Source: Laguncularia racemosa | Taxonomy: Eukaryota; Streptophyta; Magnoliopsida; Myrtales; Combretaceae | DNA length: 64,000 nt | Direction: 5' to 3' | Assembly: GCA_037954665.1 (NCBI GenBank) | Contig: JBBMOL010000012.1 | Span: 2,356,001-2,420,000, forward strand | In this document: positions 23,493-33,699 of the stretch, piece after piece | Layout of the letters: each line of letters opens with the position of its first letter | Numbering within the stretch: position 1 is the stretch's first letter | The notes under the pieces: generated by a model | What the model was told of the DNA's origin: nothing | What the model saw: the letters and a program-made list of their open reading frames with translations, nothing else | Database searches by the model: none | Made by a program: the position numbers and the translations under genes

Positions 23493-23926
23493 TAGAATTA
23501 GCCCTTCAAGACCCATTGTAGCCCACTCAGATCCTTACCCAAGCTCCTCTTATCCATACCGACCTCTTCAACATAAAATTATACAATTTGGCTTTAAACC
23601 CGACATTACTAATCTCTTTCAAACTAGATCTTTACACCTATCCACACAATAGATAAGTACAGGAGAATGATATAGATAAGGAAAGAGGTTAGTCAAATAT
23701 ACATCATACCATATTAGGAGAAGATCTCAAGAATTAATGCACTTTCTAAGTTAAGATCATCAGCATGCCTATAAATAGGAAATAAAAACAATTGGGTAAA
23801 GGACTTTTGGAACCTAATATACTCTTAATCCTCATATACTCCCTTCACTCTTTACTTGTGCTAACTTAGGTATCAGGTCGCTACATCGAAACAAACTTTA
23901 ACATTAGCATAATTTGTTTCTATCTT
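23493..23926 (+). repeat. 3' LTR of the gypsy element
   Basis: Direct repeat of 14,489-14,788 through 23,790, then R/U5-like sequence absent from the 5' copy. The TATA box is CTATAAATAGG (23,771-23,781), followed by GTAAAGGACTTTTGG and a CTAACTTAGGTATC block typical of gypsy LTR 3' parts. The end near 23,925 (TCTTGCA) is a guess. Confidence 0.65.
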
Positions 23927-23976
23927 GCAGATGATTAGGCCATCTTTTAAAAACCTAACACAATAGAAGTGTAGAA

Positions 23977-24369
23977 TGAAAATATTTGGAAAAATTAAAA
24001 GTGAAGGGATCAATGTTTAAGTTCAAGTTTAAATAAGGATCCAATTTTCGAGTAAGTAAAATAAAGGTTCAATGTTATACTAAATAGTTAATATAGAAGA
24101 TTGAATTTTTAAGTAATTAAAATAGATTATCAACATTTTACTAAGTAGTTCATAGAAAGGATCTCATTTTTGTCCTGTAAATGCACCAAACATGCTACAT
24201 CACCTAAATTTAATGATGTTATAATAGCATTGTATTTTAATCTCCTATTTGAACCACTTAGCATAACATTGATCATCTATTTTAACTACTTAAAAGTTTG
24301 ATCTTCTATTTAAATTTAACCCAAAATATTGATTCCCTCACTTATAATTTTCCCAAAAGTATTTATTAA
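23977..24369. mobile_element. Foldback MITE, about 390 bp
   Basis: Long imperfect inverted repeat centred near 24,170. The left arm (AAATATTTGGAAAAATTAAA from 23,979, GTGAAGGGATCAATGTTTAA, ..GTTCAATGTTATACTAA) pairs with the right arm (..TTAGCATAACATTGATCA, TTGATTCCCTCACTTATAAT). It has no coding capacity. Target duplication not resolved. Confidence 0.7.
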
Positions 24370-24703
24370 GGCTCAAAATAAACTGTTGTCCAATGTTGTT
24401 AAAAAAAGGGCCTATCACCATAGTTAACAAACAAGAGAAGGATTACACCAATGATGATTGGAAATCTCTTTATTTAAATGAAATTGCTATAAATATTTTA
24501 TAATGTGCTTTGAATGAGAATAGAACACAAACATAAAAGGGTTAAATTTTGGGATAAGCTTAAATGCACTTACAAAGGAATTATCCATGTAAAGGACCAT
24601 AAAAACAAGTCTTATTTGTGGGATAAATAGGATTTAAACTAAAATGGCTTATACTCTACTCTGCAAAAATGATATGCCAAAATATTTTTAGGCTAAAGTC
24701 GTT

Positions 24704-24899
24704 CATTACAACAAATTCAATCTTTAGCTACCAATAAATTATAGTAGCAAAATGTTACTCTTAGCTACTAAATTAATCATTGGTAGCAAATATATTGGGA
24801 GGAAAATTTTAGGAGTGGTGAGAAAATTTTTTGGCTACCAAATCACTAGCTAAATATAATATAATTAACTACTAAATCTTAAATTTGGTAGCCAAAACC
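24704..24899. repeat. CACTA-like terminus with TAGCTACC subterminal motifs
   Basis: Begins CATTACAACAAATTCAATC, one base from a CACTA start (C to T), followed by at least six TTTAGCTACCAAT / ATTGGTAGC motifs in both orientations. It differs from the 510-13,942 family. No matching 3' end was found; related motifs recur at 30,590-30,990. Confidence 0.5.
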
Positions 24900-25860
24900 T
24901 ATTGAACCAAAAGGTCAAATTAACTCTTGTTTATCAAACAAAATCAAAGTTAACTTTAATCCAATTCTTTCCTGAATGATGTAATAATCTAACCATTGGT
25001 TAAATGTTTAACAATAAAAAAATATGCTTAGATCATATTTCATGTTTATGCTATATCTTTTGAAGTGTAAGTCTAAACAGGAATGGCATTTGGATGTCTT
25101 AAGGCATGGCATCTAGATTTCACAAACCAAAACTTTCTATTCAAAGTTAGAAAACTAACGTTTAGGTGCTAGTAGGGCTATTTTCAAATCCTAACCTCTT
25201 GACATCTAGATGCCATAAGGAGACAACAAGCAAGATGGGAGTGGTGTCTAAACGCCAGATATTGCAACATCTACCTGCCTTTTGAGAAAATACCCATTAA
25301 AGTACATTTAATATGAGCCAATTTCTTTACTCTCTCTTCCAACATTACAAAATCATTAAAGAGATTTAAATACACTTTGTTAGAGCGAATATATATTAAG
25401 AAACAAGTGCCAAAAATTGCATTCAATTCTATTGTGACTCTCTTTAATAATATTTGTCTCTTGTACATCAATTGCCAAATACTTGAGTGAAATTAAAGTG
25501 CAATACAAGTGAGCTTCATTCTTGCAAAATTGTTGAGAGTGTACTGTACCAAATATTGCATTTGTGTGTTATAAGAGCTTTATAGGCCTTTGTGCTATTG
25601 TATTTGTGATAAAAAAAAAAAAAAAAAGTGGTGTATGAAGTCTTTGGTTGGAAACAATTGTGCGTTGTGGAGAGTATGAAGTAGTCTAAACTCCATGTTA
25701 TATCTAGCTTGATTTTCTAATCCCTCTCTCTCTCTTTATTTTCACCATTTTTCTTATTGTATTCTATATTGCTTCAATTATTTGATCATTAGTGTAAAAA
25801 TTCATTAACTTACAGTAACTTGTGATTGAACTCAATTTACCCCCTCTTAAGTTCTTAGTA
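24900..25860 (+). repeat. Copia (Sirevirus-like) LTR, plus-oriented copy
   Basis: Starts TATTGAACCAAAAGG (TGTTGAA.. in the other copy) and ends near ATTTACCCCCTCTTAAGTTC, which resembles the LTR/leader end of Sirevirus-type Copia elements. An inverted copy of most of it lies at 30,995-31,781. No Copia interior follows, so this is a solo or truncated LTR. It includes a 16-17 base A run (25,611-25,627). Confidence 0.65.
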
Positions 25861-25864
25861 TTGT

Positions 25865-26345
25865 ACTTCAAAACCCTTTTTATAAAAAAAGTTTTATATT
25901 ACAAATATATATATATATATAGCTATCAAAATAGAATGGTGTTAAAAAATCTCCTCTAATTAAAAAATCTCCCCTAATTATTAATTTTATAGAACATTTA
26001 GTATATAGAATGGACTTGGAATGGAATAAAGATTGCAAATTCTATTAACTCTTCCATATTTGGAAGTATTTTTAGAAATCAAAATCATGATATTATTTTG
26101 CCCTCTTAAATGGACAATTACATAAATGACTTTGAACCTAGGATATATACTAAAATCTCCTTTATGTAAATTACCATTCTTGAAGTCTTGATGAAAGTAT
26201 AGCACCTCCGGCTAAAAGATAAACAAAAAAAAAAAAAAAAAAAAGACCAAACACCAATGCTAAAGCCTTCAAATATTTCAAATCTTTATGATTTGAAATA
26301 TGTAACAAAAGTAATGTGTATATATCTATTATCTATTGTAATATA
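25865..26345. other. AT-rich interval, no gene
   Basis: Contains a short (TA)n run (about 25,905-25,921) and an A run (26,225-26,244). A 72-codon minus frame (25,987-26,205) has no recognisable domain. Confidence 0.5.
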
Positions 26346-26349
26346 TAAT

Positions 26350-26815
26350 TTCAGAAGATTTTTTTTGTTAGTACACCTTTTTAGTAGTACCTTTTTATAA
26401 TAGTGCATCTTTAGTGTTAACTTTAGACATTATAACTTTTTTATGCTATCATTTTCTATAAATAGCGCCTCTTTGCCTTCAATAATAAATTTTAGTAACA
26501 TACCTCTTTGGTATTACCTTTTTCCATTGAAATTGCCTCTACAATAATATATTTTTCTTTTAATAGTGTCTCTTTGCTATTTTTTATATTGAAGAGGTGC
26601 GTTACCTAAAGATAATATTGGAGAGGTGCTATTAAAAGAAAAAGGTAAATAAATTTTAATATTAATGTTAGCTTTTCAGAAATGCTAATTAAAAGTTAAT
26701 GCCAAAGAGCAATATTAAGAGAAAAATGCTATACTAAAGTACTTACTCAGAGTTAACACCAAGGAAATGAGACATCATTAAAAGAAAAAATATCATATGA
26801 AAAAGGTACGCAAAT
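26350..26815. repeat. Foldback element 1 built from CTCTTTGGTGTTAAC-type units
   Basis: The left arm repeats degenerate units such as CCTCTTTGGTATTACC, TTTTCTTTTAATAGTG and GTTAACTTTAG. The right arm carries their complements (GGAGAGGTGCTATTAAAAG, AAAGTTAATGCCAAAGAG, GAGTTAACACCAAGG). Each arm is itself a degenerate tandem array. No coding capacity. Confidence 0.65.
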
Positions 26816-26989
26816 ATAAAAGTTTAGAAATTCTAAACACTAGGTAAAAGCTATCATTACACATGGATTATTATTTCAAACATAGAATATACTTATTTAT
26901 AAAATTATAAAGTTATTTAAAAATTATTACTGTTAAATATTCATAATATAATCTATTATATTATATTATAATATATAGAATTTCAAAAG

Positions 26990-27385
26990 CTTTTCTATTA
27001 ACATAAGATTTTGTTATTGCATTTTTCTTTTAATGACGTCTTATTGGTGTTAACTTTTAGTAAGTAACTCTTTGGTTTTACATTTTTCTCCTAATATTTC
27101 TCTTTGATGTTAACTTTAGATAATTGGTATTTCTATAAAAACACCAATAGTATTAAAACTTCATATACCTTTTCCTTTCAATAGTGCCTCTTCGATATTA
27201 ATTTTTGGTAATGTATCTCTTCAATATAGAAAATACTAAAGAGGCAGTTTTAAAAGAAAAAGGTATTGTTGAAGTTCAATAGAAAATAATAATGCCAAAG
27301 GGATATGTTACTAAAATTTAACACCTATGAGGTAAGATTTATAGAAAAAATGTAATATCAAAGAAGTATATTATCAAAAATTAAC
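26990..27385. repeat. Foldback element 2 of the same family
   Basis: Same unit types as 26,350-26,815 in the same arrangement (TTTTCTTTTAATGACGTC, TTGGTGTTAACTTTTAG left; AAAGAGGCAGTTTTAAAAG, AATGCCAAAGGGATATG right). It lies about 180 bp from the first copy and may be a tandem duplicate of it. Confidence 0.6.
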
Positions 27386-27394
27386 CAAGTAAGT

Positions 27395-28075
27395 TTTGAG
27401 TGGGTATTAAGGATTACAGGGTAAGTTTCGGATATAGATTTTTCTAAAACATGTTCTCATAGGATATGATACAGGTATGAGGTTTTCCTATCTGTACCTA
27501 CTCTAAAATCTATACTTTAAGGTGTATAAAATATAGGTTTCAAGATACTTTATACTTATCCTATAAAATGTTATTAAATAATATTAATAAAAAATAGTAA
27601 ATGACAATATTATAATTTTTTTGGTAATAAATGCTTTAGTAAAAAGGAGAAAAAAAAAAAGAGAGTTTAAGTCCATAAGTTAATAACCCAAAATGTTAAA
27701 CTTAATGACACTCCTCTTTATTTTCTTTATTCTTTCCCAATTTTTCTCTCTAACTTTAGATTTTCTATTATTTTATCTTATTCTTTCCAATTTACTAAGT
27801 AATAAGATCACAAATTTTAAAATAATTAAGATAGAAATTTTTTTTTTTTACTTTATATATTTTGTTATGGGTTTTATAAATTTTGCATATAAAAAACTTA
27901 TAATATTACATACAGATTACTTTTTTAATATCACATGAACTTGAAATTTATTATAAAAAAAGAAGAAGTAAAACTTACAATTTCAATAGGGTACCTTATA
28001 TAGGCTATAGGATAAGTTCTAGTTCCAAAATTTGCCTCATACCTTGCTTATCCTATACAAACTCATTCCTAGTAA
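27395..28075 (+). repeat. Non-autonomous interspersed repeat, copy 1
   Basis: Shares order and wording with 35,905-36,590 and, inverted, 37,325-38,150: GGTATTAAGGATTACAGGG start, CTATAAAATCTATA-type block, TAGGTTTCAAGATACTTTAT, CCCAATTTTTCTCT, ATTTTGTTATGGG, and a CATACCTTGCTTATCC-type end. The 81-codon frame at 27,693-27,938 is low-complexity sequence inside it. Confidence 0.65.
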
Positions 28076-28079
28076 TGTA

Positions 28080-30585
28080 TTATAACATATATATACATAT
28101 AAAACAATTTAGAAATTTTAATATAATGTATATAATATATAGATTATATGCATATAAATTACATGTTATAACATATACGTGTAGATTATAAATGTGTCAT
28201 GTATATGTTATATATGTGTGTGTATGTGTTGTATTGGTTATACACATTTAAAATATACAACAAATATATAGATTGTAATTGGTAACTATAATTTCACATA
28301 TTCATTATATAGCTATAGTTGTTATATAAAAAAAAATGCCATTTTTTTACTAACTTTGCTAGTAAGCACATGCACATGCATACACACATATATACATTAA
28401 TTTTATTTGTCATAGGACAAAACAACTCCTTGCAATAAGTTATATTAATATAATTAATTTTTTTTTACAAATAAAAATAACCTTTCTTGCATATTACAAT
28501 ACTAAAGAATGAATTTGCTTTTTTAAAATAATAATAATAATAATAATAGTGAGATATCATAGTGACTGCCACATTATGTGATACTGGTCATGTAACACAT
28601 CAGTTATTGCCTATAGTTGAATCTCAAACAGAGAGCTTAACTAGCACAAAACAAAACCCTTAAAACTCATTTCCTACTTTATTTTGTATTTATTTTCAAA
28701 TCCCACCTAAACCTAAACCTAACCCTCCAAAATCGATTGAATTTCAATTTAACATCTTCACCCAACTTTAATAATTCTGCCTTTTGTTGTCTCTTTCAAA
28801 TGTAAAACGCAATGTAAGTTTGATTTTCTTTTTTGTTTTCTTTTCTTGTTGATTCAAATTTCATTTTTGATCTGTTTTAGGAGTTTTTAAGGTTGTATTT
28901 GCACAAATAAAATGTTTTGTGGTGCAATTAGGTAGTCTTGTTTTGGTATTTTGATGTTTAATACATTTATAGGGTTTGATTTTCATGTATAGAATGATCT
29001 TAACATTTGTTTTGGTGTTTAAAGTTATTCTATGGGCTTAATATTTTATACTTGAAGCTAATTTGTAAGGTTCAATTTTGAAGTTTCAAGCAATTTTAGG
29101 GTTTCATTTTTTATGTTCCAAGCGAGTTTTATGTTTTGTTTAAGTGTTTCACTAAGGCTTGATTTTGGTGCTTGGAGTGATTTTTAGTTTTGTTATGATA
29201 TTTGAAGCTAGTTTAAGGGTTTAATTTAGGTGTTTAAACTAATCTTTATGTTCAAGTGGTTTTTGTAAAAAAAAAATTCTTTTTATGTGTGAGATTGATT
29301 TAGTTGAATCAAGGTTTTGATTTGATATTATTATTTTTTTTTAATAAGCTTTCAATGAGTAAGAAAGGTGTGACTATAAAGCCAAGGAAATCGAGTAAAA
29401 AAAGATAAGAAAGTTAAGGATCTAAACAAGCTTAAGATGCTTGTAAATGCTTTCTTCATTCTGATGCAAGGATAGAGGTTTTGATTCATGGCCCTTTTCA
29501 TCTAAATAGTAAGATTTTGTTTGACATCTATTGTGATGATGGACTTATTTATGTAAAATGGTTGCTATTTTGCATCAATTAAGTACAAATAGTCTTAATA
29601 TATATCATGCCACAAGAGAAAGAAGTATGTATATTTATATTTTCTATGGTACATCTTAAATTGTTAATAATAGAATATATCATCAAAATTGTATTTCCAT
29701 AGCGTAATAAGCCTTTCTTAATTGAAAGAGGTTGGTTTTCTATTTGAGGTTAAAAAAAAAATCATCAATTGTAATTATTGGATAATAGTCAATGGGTTAT
29801 TTCGTGCTATATGGATGATTTAGCTAATAAGTAAGAAATAATCTAAGAAATTCAAATCAAGGCAATTCACTACATATGCTAATGAAAATTTATAATTCAA
29901 CTCTTTTATTTTAGCCAATCATTACTAAGCTCTTAAGTAAGCTTTCTTCGGTAATACTAGAGAGCAATTGGATAGAACACAAAACTAGTTAATAAGCACA
30001 TTTCAAGAGTTACTAGTTCACTACAATGTTGTCAATTGGTGCCAACCAAATCTTGAATTGATATGCATAGTTATATATAATATTGTTGAAATGTATGTTA
30101 ACTATTTCAAGTTGAAAATATATTGTTATTAACTACTAAAAACTCATATTGTTCTTTTTTTCACCATGTAAATTTGTGCAAATGGCATGGCTCTATGATT
30201 CTATCAATGTCAAGTTCAAGAATGTCATGTTCATGTTATTCTTTTTTTGTTGTTCATTTTTTATGTTTTATAATTTGGAATATTGACTTGTTGGAAACCT
30301 TGATATCAGTTCAAAGCTTGTATTAAATATTTAGATTAAAGTTTATTTGTTCAATTACTAGAGATTAAGCTATGTTTGACAATCTCAACTCATTAGTTTT
30401 ACTAGATTTTGAATTATGTTTAGTGAAAAAGTACATGCAACATATTCGTATAAACGATTAAAGTACTATATTATACAATAGGTCTTTTACAAATAATGTG
30501 GGTAACAATGTTATGAGCATATTAACAAAAATACAAAAGACAATTTTCTCTACTAAATGAAACAATGATAGCTAATTAATGTGCA
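28080..30585. other. No gene recognised; possible decayed transcription unit
   Basis: 28,085-28,320 is TA-rich and 28,524-28,547 is an (AAT)n run. From 28,640 to 29,280 a C-rich leader-like stretch (AACCTAAACCTAACCCTCC near 28,708) is followed by degenerate units of about 45 bp (TTTTGGTGTTTGAAG-type) that resemble a long first intron. From 29,350 a broken frame (MSKKGVTIKPRKSSKKR) appears, but I cannot match it to a family. The rest shows nothing. Confidence 0.4.
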
Positions 30586-30589
30586 TTTG

Positions 30590-30990
30590 GCAACTAAATC
30601 ATATTTAGTATCTAATAACATTAATTTTAACTACAAAATCTTTCAATATGGTAATATTTTTAGCCACCAAAGTCAAGTAGTAAAAGGAATAATTTTTCAC
30701 TACCAAGTCATCATTGGTAGCTAATACGATGACTTTAAACTAAGAAATACCATTATTTGCTATTATTTTAACATTGTTTATAGCTACTAAAATTTGGTAG
30801 CAAGAGGTATGACTTATATTTGGTAGCTAATAGGACGGCCTTTAGCTACCAAATTTCATTATTTGCTACCATTTTACAATACTTTTAGCCACTAAAATTT
30901 GGTAGCAAAAGGCAGAACTTTTTGTTATCAAATTGTAATTGCTAACTTATATCCTTTAGCAACTTCTCAACTATTACCAATTGAAAATTA
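30590..30990. repeat. TAGCTACC-motif array
   Basis: At least ten copies of TTTAGCTACCAAAT or ATTTGGTAGC in both orientations, spaced 30-60 bp apart. It looks like a subterminal region of a CACTA-type element related to 24,704-24,899, but no terminus was found. Confidence 0.5.
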
Positions 30991-30994
30991 GTAG

Positions 30995-31781
30995 CTAATA
31001 CTTCACACTCTACTTTATTTATCACAGATGTAATGGCATAAAGGCCTACAAAACTCTTACAACACTTGAATACAAAAGTTGGTGTAGTATCCTCTAAATA
31101 ATTTTGTAAGAATATAAGCTCACTTGTACTAAACTTTTATTTCACTCAAATATTTAGCAATTGATGAATAAGAGATAAATATTATAAAGAGAGAGTTACA
31201 AGAGAAATGAATGCAATTTTTGGCACTTGTTTCTTAATGTAAATCAACCCAAACATAGTGTATTTATACCCTTCTGATGATTTTGTAACATTGAAAGAGA
31301 GAGGGAAGAAATCGGCTCACATTAAATACATTTCAACGACTATTTTCTCATAAGGTAGGCTAATGTTACACTATCTAGTGTCTAGATGCCATTCCCATCT
31401 TGCTTGACATCTCCTTATGGCGTTCGGGTGTCAAGAGATGATGGTTTGAAAATCTTAGCTAGTGTTCGAATGTTGTGCCTTAACATCCTAATGTTGGCTA
31501 CTTAAAATTGAACAAAAGGTTTCAGTTGATGCCATTCGGATGCTATGCCTTATAGTTTCCATATGCCATTCCCTATCCCAACCTACACTTCAAAAGATAT
31601 AGCACAAACATGCAATATAATCCAAGCATATTTTTACATTGTTAAACATTTATCCAAAGATAAGATTGTTACATCATTTGAGCAAAAATTGGATTAAAGT
31701 TAAGTTTGGCTTTATTTGATGAACAAGAATTAATCCTAATTTCATCACATCATAATTTTATAACAACCTTTTGATTCAACA
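30995..31781 (-). repeat. Copia LTR, inverted copy
   Basis: Reverse complement of about 24,900-25,630. On the minus strand it starts TGTTGAATCAAAAGG at 31,781 and includes the shared AAGAAACAAGTGCCAAAAAT and CAATTGATGAATAAGAG-type words. It is truncated before the LTR 3' end. Its strand is opposite to the adjacent Copia polymerase, so it is not that element's own LTR. Confidence 0.65.
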
Positions 31782-31829
31782 AGTTTGACTTTAAATTTGA
31801 TGGTGTTAATTTTTCTTGGATATTCTTTG

Positions 31830-33690
31830 TCTAGTAAAAGCATATAGAGGATTTAATAAAAAGACTCTTGTGGTAGAGGAGTCTACTCATATCTGTGCTT
31901 AATAATTCAATTTGTATCACACCTAATGACTCATGTAATGAAATTGATCGTGTGAGTGCTCAAAAGAATAGAGCTAACTTAGATGACAACTTCCTAAAGC
32001 TTTTCATAATGAAATCTTTAGAGTAGACAATGCTTTAAATCATTCTTGTAATCTAGAGTTTCCTAGAAAATAGCGTTTGTTAAAGATGACACTAATAGCT
32101 AAACAACAAGGAAACCTTCTAATAGGGTATTAACAAGATTTTTTTCTTAAAAATATAAGCAATCTAGTATTTCTATCTCAAATTAAATCTAAAAATATTG
32201 ATGAGGCTCTAAATGATTAATTTTTTATTCAAGCTACACAAGAGAAGTTAAATCAATTTACAAGATGTGAGATCTAATACCCAAGCTTAGTGATAGGCTA
32301 ATAAATGGAATTAAATTGGCTTATAGAAATAAAGATAAATGAAACCAAAATAGTCACTAGAAATAAAGCCTGATTAGTTCTAAAGGATATAGCTAAGAAA
32401 AAATGATTGATCTCGATGAGACATTTGCTTTGGCTACTAGACATGAAGCCATTAGAATGCTTTTGATATTTACTGCTTTAAAATATTTCAAACTTTTCAA
32501 ATAAATGTCAAAAATGCATTCTTAAGTAGTTTTATTAAAGAATAAGTTTGTGTTGACTAACTAGCAAGTTTTGAATATTATGAATTCCTTTATTATGTTT
32601 CTAATCTTAACAAAGCACTATGTAGATTCAAATAAGCTCAAAGAACTTAGTATAAAAGGATAAGTAGTTTCTTATTAAATAATGGCTTTTTTAGAGGTAA
32701 ACTTGATACAACATTATTCATCAAGAGTTACAAGTCAAATATGTTGATTGTTCAGTTCTATATAAATAACATTGTGTTTGGTGTCTACAACCATGAGCTT
32801 GATTGATGAGTTTATAGTGCATCAAAAAGAATTTGAAATCAATATGATAGTTGGGCTAAATTGTTTTCTCGATTTACAAGTCAAACAAATTGAAAATAGA
32901 ATTTTCATAAATCAAACTAAGAATAAAAAAAAAAAGGGGGCTTTTGAAAAGGTTCAAAAAGGATAGTGCAAAAATTATATCTACCTCTCTAAGCACTATG
33001 TAAATTTTGATAAAGATAATAATAGTAAATTGGTTTGTGAAAAGCTTTATAAAGGTATGATAGGTAGTTTTGCTTTAGTTAACTACTTGTAAACTCGATA
33101 TCATGTTTGCCATATGTCTATGCACAATTTCAATGTTGCCCTAATGAACCTCATCTAAGTGTGGTAAAATCCATTTTCAAGTACCTTATGGATACTATTG
33201 AAATTGGCTTGTGGTATCCTAAGTTTTCTACTTTCAATCTTGTAGGATACTCCAATGCAAACATTATCAGGTGCAAAGTTGACTGGAAAAGCACAAGTGG
33301 CACTTATCATTCCTTAGTAATCTATAGTTTCTTAGCATTCGAAGAAATGAAATTTGCTAACACTATCAACTACCTAAGTGGAATATGTGACTACCGATAA
33401 TTATAGTTCTCAAATTATTTAGATTAAATAAACCTTGCACAATCCCAACTCAATATGACAATACCACTATTATTAATTCAACCAAAAATCCAATCCTATA
33501 CTCAAGGATATAACATATTGAGATTTAATTTCACTTTCTATGTAATCATGTTCAAGATAATGATGTATACATAGAACTTGTTGATACAAACAATCAAATT
33601 GTTGATATTTATACAAAACCCTTAAATGAGGATTGGTTTTACATATTAGGTAGAAAATTGGGAATGATCGTGCGAAAAGAATGCTAAGTT
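31830..33690 (+). pseudogene. Copia polymerase remnant (integrase end, RT, RNase H)
   Basis: Translation across stops gives KKTLVVEESTH (end of integrase, 31,860), NISNLVFLSQIKSKNIDEALND, then the RVT_2 domain: VTRNKA.LV.KG, DLDETFALATRHEAIRML, NVKNAFLSSF, NKALCRFKQAQRTWY and LNNGFFRGKLDTTLFIKS. RNase H follows: LYKGMIGS, YAQFQCCPNEPHLSVVKSIF, GLWYPKFSTFNLVGYSNAN and KSTSGTYH. The end reads HVQDNDVYIELVDTNNQIVD then IYTKPLNEDWF. The RT active site YVDD is replaced by YINN (32,759-32,770), and the RNase H Asp in YSDAD is also Asn. Many stops and frameshifts. Motif wording fits Sirevirus-type Copia. Confidence 0.88.
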
Positions 33691-33699
33691 TTAATGAAC

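Larger units (their letters stand above)
14489..23926 (+). mobile_element. Ty3/gypsy retrotransposon, internally deleted and interrupted
   Basis: Order on the plus strand: partial LTR (14,489-14,788), end of RT, RNase H and integrase (14,789-17,100), degenerate tandem repeats (17,208-17,420), a long antisense ORF remnant (20,523-17,770), and a second LTR (at least 23,493-23,926). A solo LTR of another family is inserted at 20,808-22,944. The two LTR portions share about 300 bp in direct orientation. Leader, gag, protease and the N-terminal half of RT are missing. Exact outer ends and a target duplication could not be found. The antisense ORF places it near Tat-type gypsy elements, by inference. 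Confidence 0.8.

Noticed and set aside
25905..25921. (TA)n runs here, at 41,939-41,960 and at 61,279-61,299 as functional sites
   Set aside because: Ordinary plant microsatellites; no associated motif or gene.
30995..33690. Inverted LTR as the 5' LTR of the adjacent Copia polymerase
   Set aside because: Its orientation is opposite to the polymerase, which a normal element does not allow.
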